A DNA stretch of 64,000 bases, from positions 163,710 to 227,709 of the forward strand of contig JAFPWG010000012.1 in assembly GCA_017395045.1 (NCBI GenBank), in the 5' to 3' direction. Below are positions 43,340 to 51,628 of this stretch, in pieces. The DNA is from Bacteroidales bacterium (GTDB lineage: Bacteria > Bacteroidota > Bacteroidia > Bacteroidales > UBA932). Under the pieces are notes generated by a model that was given only the letters and a program-made list of their open reading frames with translations, was not told where the DNA came from and searched no databases. The translations under genes were made by a program, and so were the position numbers. How positions within the stretch are numbered: the first letter of the stretch is position 1; every line of letters starts with the position of its first letter.

Positions 43340-45034
43340 ATGAAAACGATAATCAAAACCATTGCTTGTCTGGGTGCCCTCGGCCTCATGGCTTCCTGCC
43401 AGCAGTACGAGATCGACACGCAGATGACTCCTGAACAGGCAGCCGCTTCCATCCGGATGGTTTGCGACGCGTTGCCTTCCTATACCGTTGCGGCGACCAA
43501 CCCGGGAACCGTAACCTTCAACGTCAGTTCCAATACGCCCTGGACCATCACCCGTTCCAGCGGCGCCGACTGGTGCACGGTGACGCCTTCCTCCTCGTCA
43601 GCCGGAGCCCTGATCTCCGACGTGGTCGTGAAGTTTGAGCCCAACACCGAGCGGGAAGACCGTACGGCCACCCTCACCCTGAAGGGCGACAAGGTGGGCC
43701 TCCCGGTCACCATCCAGATTACCCAGAACCGGATGGGCCGGTTGTTCGTGACCCCAATCCCCCAGGACTACGCCGCCACCGGCGGTCCCCTTGCGTTCAC
43801 GATCCAGACCAACGTGCACTGGGAGGTCCGCTCCAGTGAAGGCTGGCTCACCTTCAACCGCGAATCCGGCGAGCCCGACCCTGAGGGCCGCACCCTCACC
43901 ATCATCGCCACCGCCGACCCGAGCGAGGTGCTGGAGCGGATGGCTACCGTCACGGTGATCGCCGGCGACGAGGAGGAAAGCTTCGACGTGACCCAGAAGG
44001 GCAAGTTCGAACTGGCCGAGATCAGCGGCGCCTTCCCGGGCAGCGGCGGAACCCAGGCCCTGAAGATCCGCACCGACCTTCCCTGGGAGGTGAGCGCCGA
44101 CAAGGACTGGCTCTCCTTCGACCGGGAAAGCGGTACCGGAGACGGCTCTTCCGTGGAAATCAAGGTGACGGCCGTCCCGAACGACGGCATGGTCCGCAAG
44201 GCCAACATCAAGGTGGTTGCCGGCGGTGTCGAGAAGACCTTCGAGGTCACCCAGAGCGGCGCCACCTTTGAAATCGTACCCCCGGTTTCCAGCGAGCTGG
44301 ATTCCAAGGGCGGGGAACTCACCCTGGAAGTGAATGCGACCCTGGCCTGGGAGCCCTCCACCGATGTGGCCGGCTGGACGGTTGAAAAGGTGGACAACGC
44401 CCATCTGAAGGTGACGGCGCCTTACAACAATATCTTCATGGCCCAAAAGGGCAATGTGACCATCAAGGGCCCCAACGGTGCCGAAAGCAGCGTGGAACTC
44501 ACCCAGGATGTCAACTTTGAGTTCACGGACGCCGAGGTTCAGCCCGACGGTTCCGTCAAGGTGTTCAGCGGCAAGAAGTCCCGCGTCGTTTTCAAGGACG
44601 AGGCCCGGTACGTGTCCATCGTCCTGGAAATGGGCGAGGTGTACGTGGATGACCTGGCCCAGCTCTGCCTCTGCACCCACGATGCGGCGGGTGATTCCGA
44701 ACTTCAGTGCCAGATCCTCCTGAACGGCAACAAGCGGCTCCGCACCAACGGCGGCCACACCACCTACGGCTCCACCAAGTTCGATTTCACCAAGGACGAA
44801 CTGGCAGCCATCAAGGAATACCGGGTGGACTTCCGTCCCAATGCCGAGGATCCTGCCAATATCGACCTTGAGTTCTTCTACAACGGGACCAGCAAGATGG
44901 TCCATACCAGCACCTCTCCTTTCCGGGATGCTTCCGCATCGGCCCATTACTTCTTCGGCACCGAAGAAGGGACATCCGGTTCCGAGTCTTGGTTTATCAT
45001 CAAATCCTGCACGCCTACCTTCATTGCAGAATAA
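43340..45034 (+). CDS. BACON-domain surface glycan-binding lipoprotein
   Basis: The ATG at 43340 gives a typical lipoprotein signal (MKTIIKTIACLGALGLMASC). The 564-aa protein has about four BACON-like repeats. Each shows a 'NTPWTITRSSGADWCTV' or 'DLPWEVSADKDWLSFDRESG' type aromatic core followed by 'VTITQN/FEVTQSG' (repeats near residues 40-135, 140-225, 230-305, 310-385). A C-terminal beta-sandwich of about 170 aa ('YVSIVLEMGEVYVDDLAQLC', 'EYRVDFRPNAEDPANIDLEFF') may be the carbohydrate-binding part. Position right after SusD is typical of surface glycan-binding proteins. Confidence 0.88.
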   Translation: MKTIIKTIACLGALGLMASCQQYEIDTQMTPEQAAASIRMVCDALPSYTVAATNPGTVTFNVSSNTPWTITRSSGADWCTVTPSSSSAGALISDVVVKFEPNTEREDRTATLTLKGDKVGLPVTIQITQNRMGRLFVTPIPQDYAATGGPLAFTIQTNVHWEVRSSEGWLTFNRESGEPDPEGRTLTIIATADPSEVLERMATVTVIAGDEEESFDVTQKGKFELAEISGAFPGSGGTQALKIRTDLPWEVSADKDWLSFDRESGTGDGSSVEIKVTAVPNDGMVRKANIKVVAGGVEKTFEVTQSGATFEIVPPVSSELDSKGGELTLEVNATLAWEPSTDVAGWTVEKVDNAHLKVTAPYNNIFMAQKGNVTIKGPNGAESSVELTQDVNFEFTDAEVQPDGSVKVFSGKKSRVVFKDEARYVSIVLEMGEVYVDDLAQLCLCTHDAAGDSELQCQILLNGNKRLRTNGGHTTYGSTKFDFTKDELAAIKEYRVDFRPNAEDPANIDLEFFYNGTSKMVHTSTSPFRDASASAHYFFGTEEGTSGSESWFIIKSCTPTFIAE

Positions 45035-45040
45035 CCGAGT

Positions 45041-46564
45041 ATGAATAAGATCGTTTACATACTGGCAGCCGCAGCCCTTTTCGGAGGGCTGGCGGGCTGC
45101 GGCCAGAAGGAGCCGGAGGTCCTCCCGACGGTGGATCTTCGCTACCGGGCGGAGAGCGAGTACAACCTCGCGGCCGTCGGGGCGAAGGCCTTCACCATCG
45201 TGGTCTCCTCCTCCGCCCCCTGGCGCATAACCAGCGAGCATCCGGACTGGTGCATCATCAGCGAGGAACAAGGGGAGGCCTCCCCGGCCGATTCCGTCCA
45301 TATCGGACACGGCGACAAGACGACCGTCCGCGTCCAGTATTATGACAATACGGGTCTGGACGACCGTACCGACAAGATCACCATCGCCAGCGACTACTGG
45401 GTGGGGAAGGTGATCACGGTGAACCAGAAAGGCATCGCCTTCCTCTCCGTTCCCGACGACCAGCTGGACCTGGCCGTGACCAAGGCCGGCGGTGACATCA
45501 CGTTCAACGTGAAATCCAACCAGGACTGGAGTGCCGAGGTAACGGAAGGCCACTGGCTTTCCGTGAGCGAAGGGGCGACGGGCAACGGGAACGGCAGCGT
45601 TACCGTGACGGCCGACGAGAACGCCTCCGAACTCCGATACGCCCAGGTGACCCTGTTTGACCGCCATAAGGTCCCGATGGTGTACGTCCGGTTCACCCAG
45701 GACGGCGTGCAGCTGGTCCCCGCCGCAACGGAAATCCGTGCCGGTTACGACCAGCCTACCGCTTCCGTCGAAATCACGGCCAACGCCAAGTGGCAGGTTG
45801 TGAAGGGAGCTGACGAGGCCGAATGGTTCACCATCGACACGCCTACCGGCGAAGGAAACGGAACCATCACGCTCTCACTCGCCCAGAACGACGGTACGTC
45901 CATCCGCAAGAGCAGCATCCTCGTACGCAACGTCTCCTCCAACCCGGACGATCCGATCGTGGAGAAGGAAGTCGAGGTGAAGCAGGCTTACAGGATCGCG
46001 CCTCAACGCTTCATCGTGGATGACGACGAAATCGCCAAGTGGAATCAGGAATGGGCCAATCCTCCGGTTTACACGAAGGATGTCGGAACCCTGTTCAAGG
46101 CCCAGGGCCGTCTGAACCGCAGCATGCCGTTCGGTACCTATACCTTCCGCTGGAGCGGCTTCACAATCGATCCGGCCGCCGCCGAGGGGCTCCGGGTCAG
46201 ACACTGGTTCTGCTTCGATGAAGGCGCCGAACTCAAGTTCGATATCCGTCCCGTGGACGGCAAGATCAGCTTCGACGTCAATGCCGCCGGCGACGGCAAC
46301 AAGCCCAGCATCGACGCGTACACGGCTGTCGACTTCACCCAGCCGATCGAAATCACCTACAAGTTCGACCCCAGCGGTGCCGAATACTGCAAGGTGACCT
46401 ATCTGGTGAACGGTGTGGAGGCCGCTACCTTCGAGACCAGCGAGAATCTCCTCCGCACAATCAAGTGGGGATCGAAGATCAACATGTACTTCGGCGCGGA
46501 CAAGTCCGGCAGCGCAATCTGCGAGTGGTACGAATACACCGCTCCGCTGAACTGGGATGAGTAA
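45041..46564 (+). CDS. BACON-domain surface lipoprotein
   Basis: The 507-aa protein has a lipoprotein signal (ending FGGLAGC), three BACON-like repeats (cores 'SSAPWRITSEHPDWCII' about 57-73, 'SNQDWSAEVTEGHWLSV' about 160-176, 'ANAKWQVVKGADEAEWFTI' about 246-264), and a C-terminal beta-rich domain of about 180 aa ('RWSGFTIDPAAAEGLRVRHW', 'KINMYFGADKSGSAICEWYE'). This end is unlike that of its neighbour, so the pair may contact different parts of a glycan. It starts 6 nt after the previous gene. Confidence 0.87.
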   Translation: MNKIVYILAAAALFGGLAGCGQKEPEVLPTVDLRYRAESEYNLAAVGAKAFTIVVSSSAPWRITSEHPDWCIISEEQGEASPADSVHIGHGDKTTVRVQYYDNTGLDDRTDKITIASDYWVGKVITVNQKGIAFLSVPDDQLDLAVTKAGGDITFNVKSNQDWSAEVTEGHWLSVSEGATGNGNGSVTVTADENASELRYAQVTLFDRHKVPMVYVRFTQDGVQLVPAATEIRAGYDQPTASVEITANAKWQVVKGADEAEWFTIDTPTGEGNGTITLSLAQNDGTSIRKSSILVRNVSSNPDDPIVEKEVEVKQAYRIAPQRFIVDDDEIAKWNQEWANPPVYTKDVGTLFKAQGRLNRSMPFGTYTFRWSGFTIDPAAAEGLRVRHWFCFDEGAELKFDIRPVDGKISFDVNAAGDGNKPSIDAYTAVDFTQPIEITYKFDPSGAEYCKVTYLVNGVEAATFETSENLLRTIKWGSKINMYFGADKSGSAICEWYEYTAPLNWDE

Positions 46565-46591
46565 ACAAAGGACCAATAAATGAATGGGATT

Positions 46592-48427
46592 ATGAAGACA
46601 ATCGACAGATTCGCGATCCTTTGCGCCCTGGCCGCGGCCGTCATGGCCTGCGGAGAGAAACCCTCGGACGGACCGGAGGGACCCGACGTTCCCGTCGAGG
46701 AACCCGCCGAGACCCGCACGCTTACCTTCGTCCTCCCCGACTTCCAGGCCGGGGAAGGCGGAGTCCTGCCGGCAGGCATCAAGACGAAGTGGGTGGCCGG
46801 AGACCAGATTGTCGTCCACGGCGAATACGCCAAGGACCAGGTCACCGTCACCCTGGATGCCGGAGACATCGCCGGAGACGGAAAGACGGCCTCCAAGACG
46901 GTGGAGGGGCTCCGTCCCTACAAGCGGGACGACTGTTCCAGCGTCCTGTACGCCTCTTATCCGGCCAGCGCCGTGAACAACCTCAAGCACTGTTTCTTCT
47001 ACAGTGCTTTCAAAAGCGGGAACATCCAGTTGATGGCCGCCTGCAATACGGGGGACACCTTCACTTTCAAGAACCTCTCCAGCGTGATCACCTTCAAGGT
47101 GAAGGGTGACTACGACAGTTATTCTTTCACCGCCCGCAAGGACGTTTCCATCGACGGCAGCCTCTATCAGGTGAAGATCACCGACCAGGAGTCCAACCTG
47201 AAGCAGTATCTGGAGAATCCGACCCCCACCATCATGCGTACGGAGCTGAAGGCCGACGGCCAGACGGAGAACGTGCTCTTCGTCCAGGGCGGGCTGGACC
47301 TGCCCGGCGGCTATCTGCTGCGCTTCTACAAGAACGGCGAGGCCGTCATGGGCATGAAGGAGGTGGATGCCTTCCAGCTCAATGTCGGAGGCATCCTGGA
47401 TCTCGGTGACCTTACCGACATCCTCACCCCTGCCGCCGACGACATCGACCCGGGCCTGGCCACCAACGTGGACAACGTCGAGTCGGCCAACTGCTACGTC
47501 ATCACCGAAGCGGGCCTGTACAAGTTCAAGGCTTACAAGGGCTATTCGGAAGAGATGGTGACGGGCGGAGACCACGCGGAAATCCTGTGGGAGACGGCCG
47601 GCAATACCGACCCGCTGGAACCCAGAAGCATCGTCAAGGGTGTCTCCTACGATGCCGAGTCCAACTATGTCTGTTTCCAGACGCCCAAGACGCTGAAGCC
47701 CGGCAATGCCCTGATCGCCGTCCTGGACGCCGATGAGGTGGTTCTCTGGAGCTGGCACATCTGGATCCCGGCCACGCCTGTCACCGACGTGACGGAACCC
47801 AACTTTGCCGCCACCGGACAGGTGATGAGCCGCAATCTGGGTGCCCTGGTGGACGCCACCATCGCCGCTCCCACGCCCGCGGAATCCTTTGGCCTGCTGT
47901 ACCAGTGGGGCCGGAAGGACCCGTTCCCCGGCCTTTGCGGAGACGCTCCCATGGCCGTGGCCGGCGAGGCCGTAACGGCCGCTCCCGGTCCTGTCACCGT
48001 CGCGGAATCCATCCAGCATCCCACGGTAATTTCCTTTGTGGAGAGCAAGGACTGGCAGAACGACAGCGACCCGTCCACGCTCTGGCTGGAGGCTTCCAAG
48101 ACCCTTTACGACCCTTGCCCTCCCGGCTACATGATGCCTACCCGAAACAAGAGCTGTATCTTCTGGAGCGGCAATTCCATTGCCGGTGACGCCGCATACA
48201 GCCTGAATGAAGCGAACAGGAGCTTCTCCGTAGGCTCCCTGGTCTTCCCGTTGACAGGCCGGATCAGCGATACCGACGGATCCTTCGTGACCGACTACTC
48301 CATTGTCTGGTCGGGCCGGTGGGACAGCGGAACCGAGAATGGTTACGGTTTCAGTACGTCGGAATGGCGCAACAGGGGTAACATCCGTTCCCGGGGCGGC
48401 GCGGTCCGCTGTGTAACCAAGAATTAA
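46592..48427 (+). CDS. Fimbrillin-like/FISUMP-module surface lipoprotein
   Basis: The start is the ATG at 46592 (MKTIDRFAILCALAAAVMAC). Residues about 35-280 look like the N-terminal part of fimbrillin-family proteins ('TKWVAGDQIVVHGEY', 'FTFKNLSSVITFKVKGDY'). From about 295 to the end is one copy of a module with 'SANCYVITEAGLYKFKAYKG', 'LWSWHIWIPATP', 'RNLGALVDA', 'LLYQWGRKDPFPG', 'LYDPCPPGYMMPT' and final 'GGAVRCVTKN'. The latter half matches the Fibrobacter succinogenes major paralogous (FISUMP) domain type. The role is probably adhesion or glycan binding on the surface. Function is not established. Confidence 0.8.
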   Translation: MKTIDRFAILCALAAAVMACGEKPSDGPEGPDVPVEEPAETRTLTFVLPDFQAGEGGVLPAGIKTKWVAGDQIVVHGEYAKDQVTVTLDAGDIAGDGKTASKTVEGLRPYKRDDCSSVLYASYPASAVNNLKHCFFYSAFKSGNIQLMAACNTGDTFTFKNLSSVITFKVKGDYDSYSFTARKDVSIDGSLYQVKITDQESNLKQYLENPTPTIMRTELKADGQTENVLFVQGGLDLPGGYLLRFYKNGEAVMGMKEVDAFQLNVGGILDLGDLTDILTPAADDIDPGLATNVDNVESANCYVITEAGLYKFKAYKGYSEEMVTGGDHAEILWETAGNTDPLEPRSIVKGVSYDAESNYVCFQTPKTLKPGNALIAVLDADEVVLWSWHIWIPATPVTDVTEPNFAATGQVMSRNLGALVDATIAAPTPAESFGLLYQWGRKDPFPGLCGDAPMAVAGEAVTAAPGPVTVAESIQHPTVISFVESKDWQNDSDPSTLWLEASKTLYDPCPPGYMMPTRNKSCIFWSGNSIAGDAAYSLNEANRSFSVGSLVFPLTGRISDTDGSFVTDYSIVWSGRWDSGTENGYGFSTSEWRNRGNIRSRGGAVRCVTKN

Positions 48428-48454
48428 TCAATAACATATAAACATAACCTGCTT

Positions 48455-51400
48455 ATGAAAAAGATTTTGACTGCGGCAGCGATGGCCCTTTTGCTTCTGG
48501 GCTGCGCCAAACAGGAGGTCGACAACTCCGGGATCGTGGCGAAGCTTGCCGAACTCGAAAACCGCGTTGCCGCCCTGGAAGGTTCCATCACGAGCCTCCA
48601 GAGCGCCATCGGCGACGGCGTATTCGTCCAGAAGGTGGAAGAGTATGTCGATCCGGACACCGGTAAGACCGTAGGCGTCACCGTTACCTACACCACCGGC
48701 AAGGTCGTGTACTTCGAAATCAGCCCCAAGGCCGACTATGCCGGCCCCGTCCTGGGCGTCATTACCAGCGGCACCGGCGAACTGGTCTGGGCCGTGGACG
48801 GAATCCCTATCAAGGTGAACGGGAAGGAAGTTCCCGTGTACCAGACCCCTTCCTTCAAGATTGACGAGGAAGGCAACCTGATCGTGACCGTTGACGGCAT
48901 TGAAACAAACCTCGGCCCGGTCAAGAGCGAAGGCGCCACCCTCCAGGACGGCATCTTCACGAACCTCGCCGTGACCGACAAGGCGGTGGTCCTGACCCTC
49001 TCCGACGGCTCCACGGTGAGCATCCCGTTCGCCGAGGCCTTTAAACTGAACATCGAGACGACCGAGTTCGTCTTCGGCGAGGCAACCCCGATCGAGATTC
49101 CCTACACCGTGTCTGCCCGGACGGAAGGCACCGTGGTGGGGGTTGCCGGCTACAGCCCCAAGGACTTCAACGTGGCCGTGGAGGCCGACAAGATCGTCGT
49201 CACGCCGAACCACATGAACGCGGCGGCCGTGATGATGGCCTATGCCGATTCCAAGGTGGGCCTCGTCTCCGTGGCGAACCTCAAGATCGAGGCCGAAGGT
49301 TTCGAGATCACCGACGAGCCGTACGGCACCGAGTATGACTATCTGGCCCCGGGCGAGGATGCCGTCGTCGTCGCGCACGCCGTTTCCAACATCGCCTTCG
49401 AGGTGAAACCCGTCGAGGAGTGGATCCATGTCGCCAGCGTGAAGAGCACGGCCTATGTCATCACCCTCAAGCTCGACGACAACAAGACCGGAGAAATCCG
49501 CGCCGGCTTCGTGAACATCGTGAAGGCCGGCACCGACCAGGTGGTCCAGACCATCAAGATCGCCCAGCTCACCGCCATGGACGAAACGGGCCCGAAGAAC
49601 CTCAGCAAGAAGGGCGCGGCCAACAGCTACATCGTGACCGAAGCCGGCGAGTACAAGTTCTGGGCGGTTATGGGCAACAGCGGCCTGACCCTTGCCCCTG
49701 CTTCCGTGGAGGTCCTCTGGGAAACCTGGAACAACGGCGAGGAAGTCACCCCGAACAGCGTCATCGCCTCTGTCTCGCTCCTGGGCAGCTACGTGGTGTT
49801 CTCCACGCCGGAGACCCTGAAACCCGGCAACGCCGTCATCGCGGCGAAGGACGCCGCCGGTGTCATTCTCTGGAGCTGGCACATCTGGGTGCCCGAGACC
49901 GAGATCGCGACCGTGGACAATGGCGTGTTCTCCTCGCCGATGATGGACCGCAACCTGGGCGCCCTGGTGGCCGCCGTCCCCGGCGCCGAGGCTCCCGTCG
50001 AGTCCTTCGGCCTGACCTACCAGTGGGGCCGCAAGGACCCGTTCCCGGGCCCGAAGGCGGTCAACAGCTCCTCCAACGCCACCGTGGCCGGTGTCGTGCT
50101 GACCTCGACGGAAGGCTCCGGTGAAGCCGACGAGTCCAAGATCTCCCTGGATCAGTCCATTGCGAATCCGACCCTCCTGGGCCACTCCAAGAACGGCGAC
50201 TGGCTCCTTCCGGCCGACAACACCCTCTGGCAGGACGCCGTGAAGACGATGTACGACCCGTGCCCTCCGGGATACCGGGTTCCCGCCCTCGAAGGCAACT
50301 CGAACTTCTTCAGCGGTGACGTTTCCGCTTCCGCCGGCTGGGAGGAGAACAAGTCCCAGTACTATTTCGCCTTGGGCAATCCGGCTGCGGTGTTCCCGCT
50401 CGCCGGTTACCGGGACGATTACGGCCCGGAGACCTTGACGCACGCCTATGACCGGGCCGCGTACTGGAGTTCCTCCGCTTCCTCCGACGCCAAGGGCGCT
50501 TATCTGAACGTCCGCGCCGGTTCCGCTCATGCCAAGGCCGATGCCGGCAAGTCCCGCGCCGGCTCCGTCCGCTGCGTAGCCGCGGAAGAGACCCCCATCT
50601 TACCGCCGGACGAGCCGGTTGAGCCTGCAGGTTCCGCCACCGACCTGAGCGAGACCGCCAGCGCCAACAGCTACATCGTGACCCGGGCCGGCAACTACAT
50701 GTTCAAGGCCGTCAAGGGTAATTCCGACGAAAGCGTGGGCGCCGTGGCCAAGGCTGAAGTCCTGTGGGAGACCGACAACACCGCCACGGCTCCCGAGGCG
50801 GGTGCTGTTATCGCCAAGGTCGATTATGCCGAAGGCTACGTCGCCTTCTCCACGCCCGAGACCCTGAAGCCCGGCAACGCCCTCATCGCGGTGAAGGACG
50901 CTTCCGACGCCGTCCTCTGGAGCTGGCACATCTGGATTCCGGCGACGGAAGTCGCGGTTTGGGATTCCGAGGCCCTCTGCGGCGCGAAGATGATGGACCG
51001 CAACCTGGGAGCCCTGGTGGACACCGGCGCTTCCGGCGACGTGGATCCGCTCTCGATCGGCCTGTACTACCAGTGGGGCCGCAAGGACCCGTTCCCGGGT
51101 TCGGTCGAGTTCGTCAAGTCGCCCGCCGGCGCTGCGGTGGCCGGTACCGCCTGGACCTATCACAAGGAGCTGATCACGACGGCCTATTCCGTCGCGCATC
51201 CGACCGAGTACGCTTCCGTACCCGAAGTGGACGCCGGTGTCTGGAACGCCGACGATCCCCAGGACCTGTGGAACACCGAGGACAACAAGAAGACCGTCTA
51301 TGACCCGTGCCCTCCGGGCTACCGCGTGCCGCTGTACGACAAGGCGCTGCCCCTGTGGGCGGGTTCCGACGAAGGTTTCACCTACGACGGCAACCGCGTG

Positions 51401-51616
51401 AGCTACGGCGATTTCCACTTCACCGTGGCCGGTTACATCGACTGCTGGAGCGCCGGCTACACCTATGCCAACACGCGCACTCACATATGGGCCTCCAAGT
51501 GGTATGACGCAGAGCGCGCCACCTGCGCGTACTTCCGCCTGGACAAGGATCCCAAGTACTACGCCCAGAAGTACCACAAGGCCAAGGCCGGTTCCGTCCG
51601 CTGCGTGGCGGAATAA
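48455..51616 (+). CDS. Large surface lipoprotein with two FISUMP modules
   Basis: The 1053-aa protein has a lipoprotein signal (ending LLLLGC) and a short coiled coil 'KLAELENRVAALEGSITSLQ' with 'VTYTTGKVVYFEI', resembling the DUF4988 N-terminal domain. A BACON-like stretch follows (about 300-375). Two tandem copies of the module seen in the upstream gene are at about 381-707 and 728-1053. Each runs from 'ANSYIVT.AG' through 'LWSWHIW', 'MMDRNLGALV' and 'YQWGRKDPFPG' to 'YDPCPPGYRVP' and 'GSVRCVA'. Module copies are close enough to suggest recent duplication. A surface binding role is likely; substrate unknown. Confidence 0.8.
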   Translation: MKKILTAAAMALLLLGCAKQEVDNSGIVAKLAELENRVAALEGSITSLQSAIGDGVFVQKVEEYVDPDTGKTVGVTVTYTTGKVVYFEISPKADYAGPVLGVITSGTGELVWAVDGIPIKVNGKEVPVYQTPSFKIDEEGNLIVTVDGIETNLGPVKSEGATLQDGIFTNLAVTDKAVVLTLSDGSTVSIPFAEAFKLNIETTEFVFGEATPIEIPYTVSARTEGTVVGVAGYSPKDFNVAVEADKIVVTPNHMNAAAVMMAYADSKVGLVSVANLKIEAEGFEITDEPYGTEYDYLAPGEDAVVVAHAVSNIAFEVKPVEEWIHVASVKSTAYVITLKLDDNKTGEIRAGFVNIVKAGTDQVVQTIKIAQLTAMDETGPKNLSKKGAANSYIVTEAGEYKFWAVMGNSGLTLAPASVEVLWETWNNGEEVTPNSVIASVSLLGSYVVFSTPETLKPGNAVIAAKDAAGVILWSWHIWVPETEIATVDNGVFSSPMMDRNLGALVAAVPGAEAPVESFGLTYQWGRKDPFPGPKAVNSSSNATVAGVVLTSTEGSGEADESKISLDQSIANPTLLGHSKNGDWLLPADNTLWQDAVKTMYDPCPPGYRVPALEGNSNFFSGDVSASAGWEENKSQYYFALGNPAAVFPLAGYRDDYGPETLTHAYDRAAYWSSSASSDAKGAYLNVRAGSAHAKADAGKSRAGSVRCVAAEETPILPPDEPVEPAGSATDLSETASANSYIVTRAGNYMFKAVKGNSDESVGAVAKAEVLWETDNTATAPEAGAVIAKVDYAEGYVAFSTPETLKPGNALIAVKDASDAVLWSWHIWIPATEVAVWDSEALCGAKMMDRNLGALVDTGASGDVDPLSIGLYYQWGRKDPFPGSVEFVKSPAGAAVAGTAWTYHKELITTAYSVAHPTEYASVPEVDAGVWNADDPQDLWNTEDNKKTVYDPCPPGYRVPLYDKALPLWAGSDEGFTYDGNRVSYGDFHFTVAGYIDCWSAGYTYANTRTHIWASKWYDAERATCAYFRLDKDPKYYAQKYHKAKAGSVRCVAE

Positions 51617-51628
51617 TCCTGTCCAGCC

